A stretch of DNA of 58,030 nt. Origin: a virus. How positions within the stretch are numbered: the stretch's first letter is position 1; each line of letters starts with the position of its first letter. The stretch spans positions 1 through 58,030 of IMG/VR virus record IMGVR_UViG_3300031857_000212. One strand, written 5' to 3'. Made by a program: the position numbers and the translations under genes. Positions 57,020-58,030 of the stretch are shown one piece after another. Below the pieces are notes generated by a model that saw only the letters and a program-made list of their open reading frames with translations, did not search any database and was not told the DNA's origin.

Positions 57020-58030
57020 TCTATAACTCTCCGTGGATAGGGAAACGGGATGGCAAACGAATTCATAGTAAAAAATGGTCTAATTACACCAAACCAACAT
57101 TTCTCGGGGTCTACTTCTGGCTCTACAGTAATTGTTAGTCACTCAGTTGCTTCTGGTACACTCACGTTACCCGCTGCCACTGATACGCTGGTTGGTAAAG
57201 CTACAACAGACACTCTTACAAATAAAACAATTAACTTAGCGAATAATACATTCACTGCCACTTCTGCACAAATGATTGCAGCAGTTCCAGATGAAACAGG
57301 TTCTGGTGTTTTAGTATTTAATACTAGTCCAACACTAGTAACTCCAATACTAGGAACTCCAACATCTGTAACATTAACTAATGCTACTGGTTTACCTATT
57401 TCTACTGGTGTTTCTGGTCTTGCTACTGGTGCTGCGACATTCTTAGCTACACCATCTTCTGCCAACCTTGCTGCATTATTGACAGACGAGACAGGAACTG
57501 GAGCCAATGTATTTGGTACCAGTCCAGCGATTACAACATCACTAACTACACCAAGCACTTCGTTTGATCTTATCAATACGACTGCTACAACAGTGAACTT
57601 TGCCAGAGCAGCAACTGCTCTTTCTATTGGCGCAGCAACTGGTACAACTACAGTCAATAATGGATTAGTTGTTACTGGTGACTTGACTGTAAATGGTACA
57701 ACTACTACTGTTAATGCTACCACTATTACTGTTGATGATATTAACATCGAGCTGGGATCTGTTGCTTCTCCAACTGATGTTACTGCCAATGGCGGTGGTA
57801 TTACTCTTAAAGGTGCCACGGATAAAACTATTACTTGGTCATCAATTGGTTGGACATCTTCTGAAGACTTTAACTTAGTTAGTGGTAAAGTTTATGAGAT
57901 TAATGGAACATCAGTTCTATCAGCTACAACATTAGGTTCTGGTGTTACTGGATCTTCCCTAACTTCTGTTGGTACAATTACTAGTGGAACTTGGTCTGGT
58001 TCATTCGGTGCGGTATCTGGTGCTAACTTA
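54841..58030 (+). repeat. Large paralogous module shared by fibres C and D
   Basis: A module of about 600 bp starts near 54841 and recurs near 55790 (both in fibre C) and near 57670 (fibre D). Between 55870 and 57760 copies the DNA is largely identical, with a shared stretch around TGATGTTACTGCCAATGGCG. All copies are in frame. This gives long substrates for homologous exchange. Confidence 0.8.
57050..58030 (+). CDS. Repetitive tail fibre protein D (partial, runs off window)
   Basis: From ATG 57050 the frame is open for 327 codons to the window end. It reads MANEFIVKNGLITPNQHFSG, a neck motif, then the same modules as fibre [77 protein letters not shown] and the TVGTITSG-type end. Its DNA is very similar to fibre C around 55870-56100. 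The GGGAAACGGG before the ATG is only a fair ribosome-binding site. The C-terminal part lies outside the window. Confidence 0.82.
   Translation, partial: MANEFIVKNGLITPNQHFSGSTSGSTVIVSHSVASGTLTLPAATDTLVGKATTDTLTNKTINLANNTFTATSAQMIAAVPDETGSGVLVFNTSPTLVTPILGTPTSVTLTNATGLPISTGVSGLATGAATFLATPSSANLAALLTDETGTGANVFGTSPAITTSLTTPSTSFDLINTTATTVNFARAATALSIGAATGTTTVNNGLVVTGDLTVNGTTTTVNATTITVDDINIELGSVASPTDVTANGGGITLKGATDKTITWSSIGWTSSEDFNLVSGKVYEINGTSVLSATTLGSGVTGSSLTSVGTITSGTWSGSFGAVSGANL

Noticed and set aside
50181-58030. Variable fibre region considered as a diversity-generating retroelement target
   Set aside because: No reverse transcriptase, template repeat or adenine-biased variation was seen; repeats are better explained by duplication.
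1-58030. Possible prophage or integrative element
   Set aside because: No integrase, excisionase, repressor or att-like repeat is visible; gene content is that of a lytic T4-type phage.

Overview
This window is a segment of a strictly lytic, T4-type contractile-tailed phage (myovirus) with an AT-rich genome, most like the marine and freshwater T4-like phages (cyanophage and pelagiphage relatives). The evidence is a nearly complete T4-type baseplate set (gp53, gp27-like, gp5, PAAR tip, gp25, gp6, gp7-like, gp8-like), tail-tube initiator and cap (gp54/gp48-like), hub chaperones (gp26/gp51-like), tape measure, gp2, gp4, gp16 and T4-type replication and late-transcription proteins (gp32, gp59, gp33-like). 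Genes are tightly packed with ATGA and TAATG overlaps. No integrase, repressor or attachment site was seen. A circularly permuted tmRNA gene, LpxH-like and desaturase genes and Gram-negative lysis proteins suggest a Gram-negative host. Two-piece tmRNA is known from alphaproteobacteria, some cyanobacteria and a betaproteobacterial lineage; the ANDSVYALAA tag is close to betaproteobacterial and gammaproteobacterial tags, so a freshwater betaproteobacterium is my best guess, but this is inference.

Region 1 (1-17.9 kb, + strand) is the early/middle and auxiliary region. It has strings of micro-genes, a class II aldolase-like protein, three Fe(II)/2-oxoglutarate-type oxygenases, two metallophosphoesterases, a MazG-like pyrophosphohydrolase, a HAD phosphatase, PhoH, a GH19 endolysin, and a translationally coupled envelope cluster (fatty acid desaturase, LpxH-like phosphatase, glycosyltransferase). 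These are followed by an MGME1-like exonuclease, the permuted tmRNA, a GroES-like co-chaperonin, a SleB-type hydrolase, a ClpP-like protease, small exported or membrane proteins, and finally gp33-like, gp59 and gp32. Several units start at a repeated sigma70-type promoter (TTGACTTGCAA, 17-nt spacer, TATAAT), two or three of which seem to give leaderless mRNAs.

Region 2 (17.95-23.9 kb, - strand) reads gp4, gp2, tail-tube protein, holin, SNase, gp16, gp26, gp51, tape measure. The gp26/gp51 junction carries a U-UUU-UUU slippery run positioned for a -1 frameshift fusion. A strong terminator separates it from gp32.

Region 3 (23.97-46.1 kb, + strand) is the late baseplate operon, led by a TATAAATA late-promoter match. 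The gp5 homologue carries two cell-wall lytic domains. The gp7-, gp8- and DUF4815-type proteins share an inserted ~50-residue module and GSGY beta repeats.

Region 4 (46.1-58.03 kb, + strand) is the adhesin region: an S74-chaperoned fibre, small collar/fibre modules, a polyglycine protein, and four paralogous repetitive fibre genes in tandem, the last running off the window.

The most interesting points are the phage-encoded permuted tmRNA beside GroES and ClpP homologues, the probable gp26-gp51 frameshift, the repeated promoter giving leaderless starts, and the modular repeats shared among the baseplate and fibre proteins.
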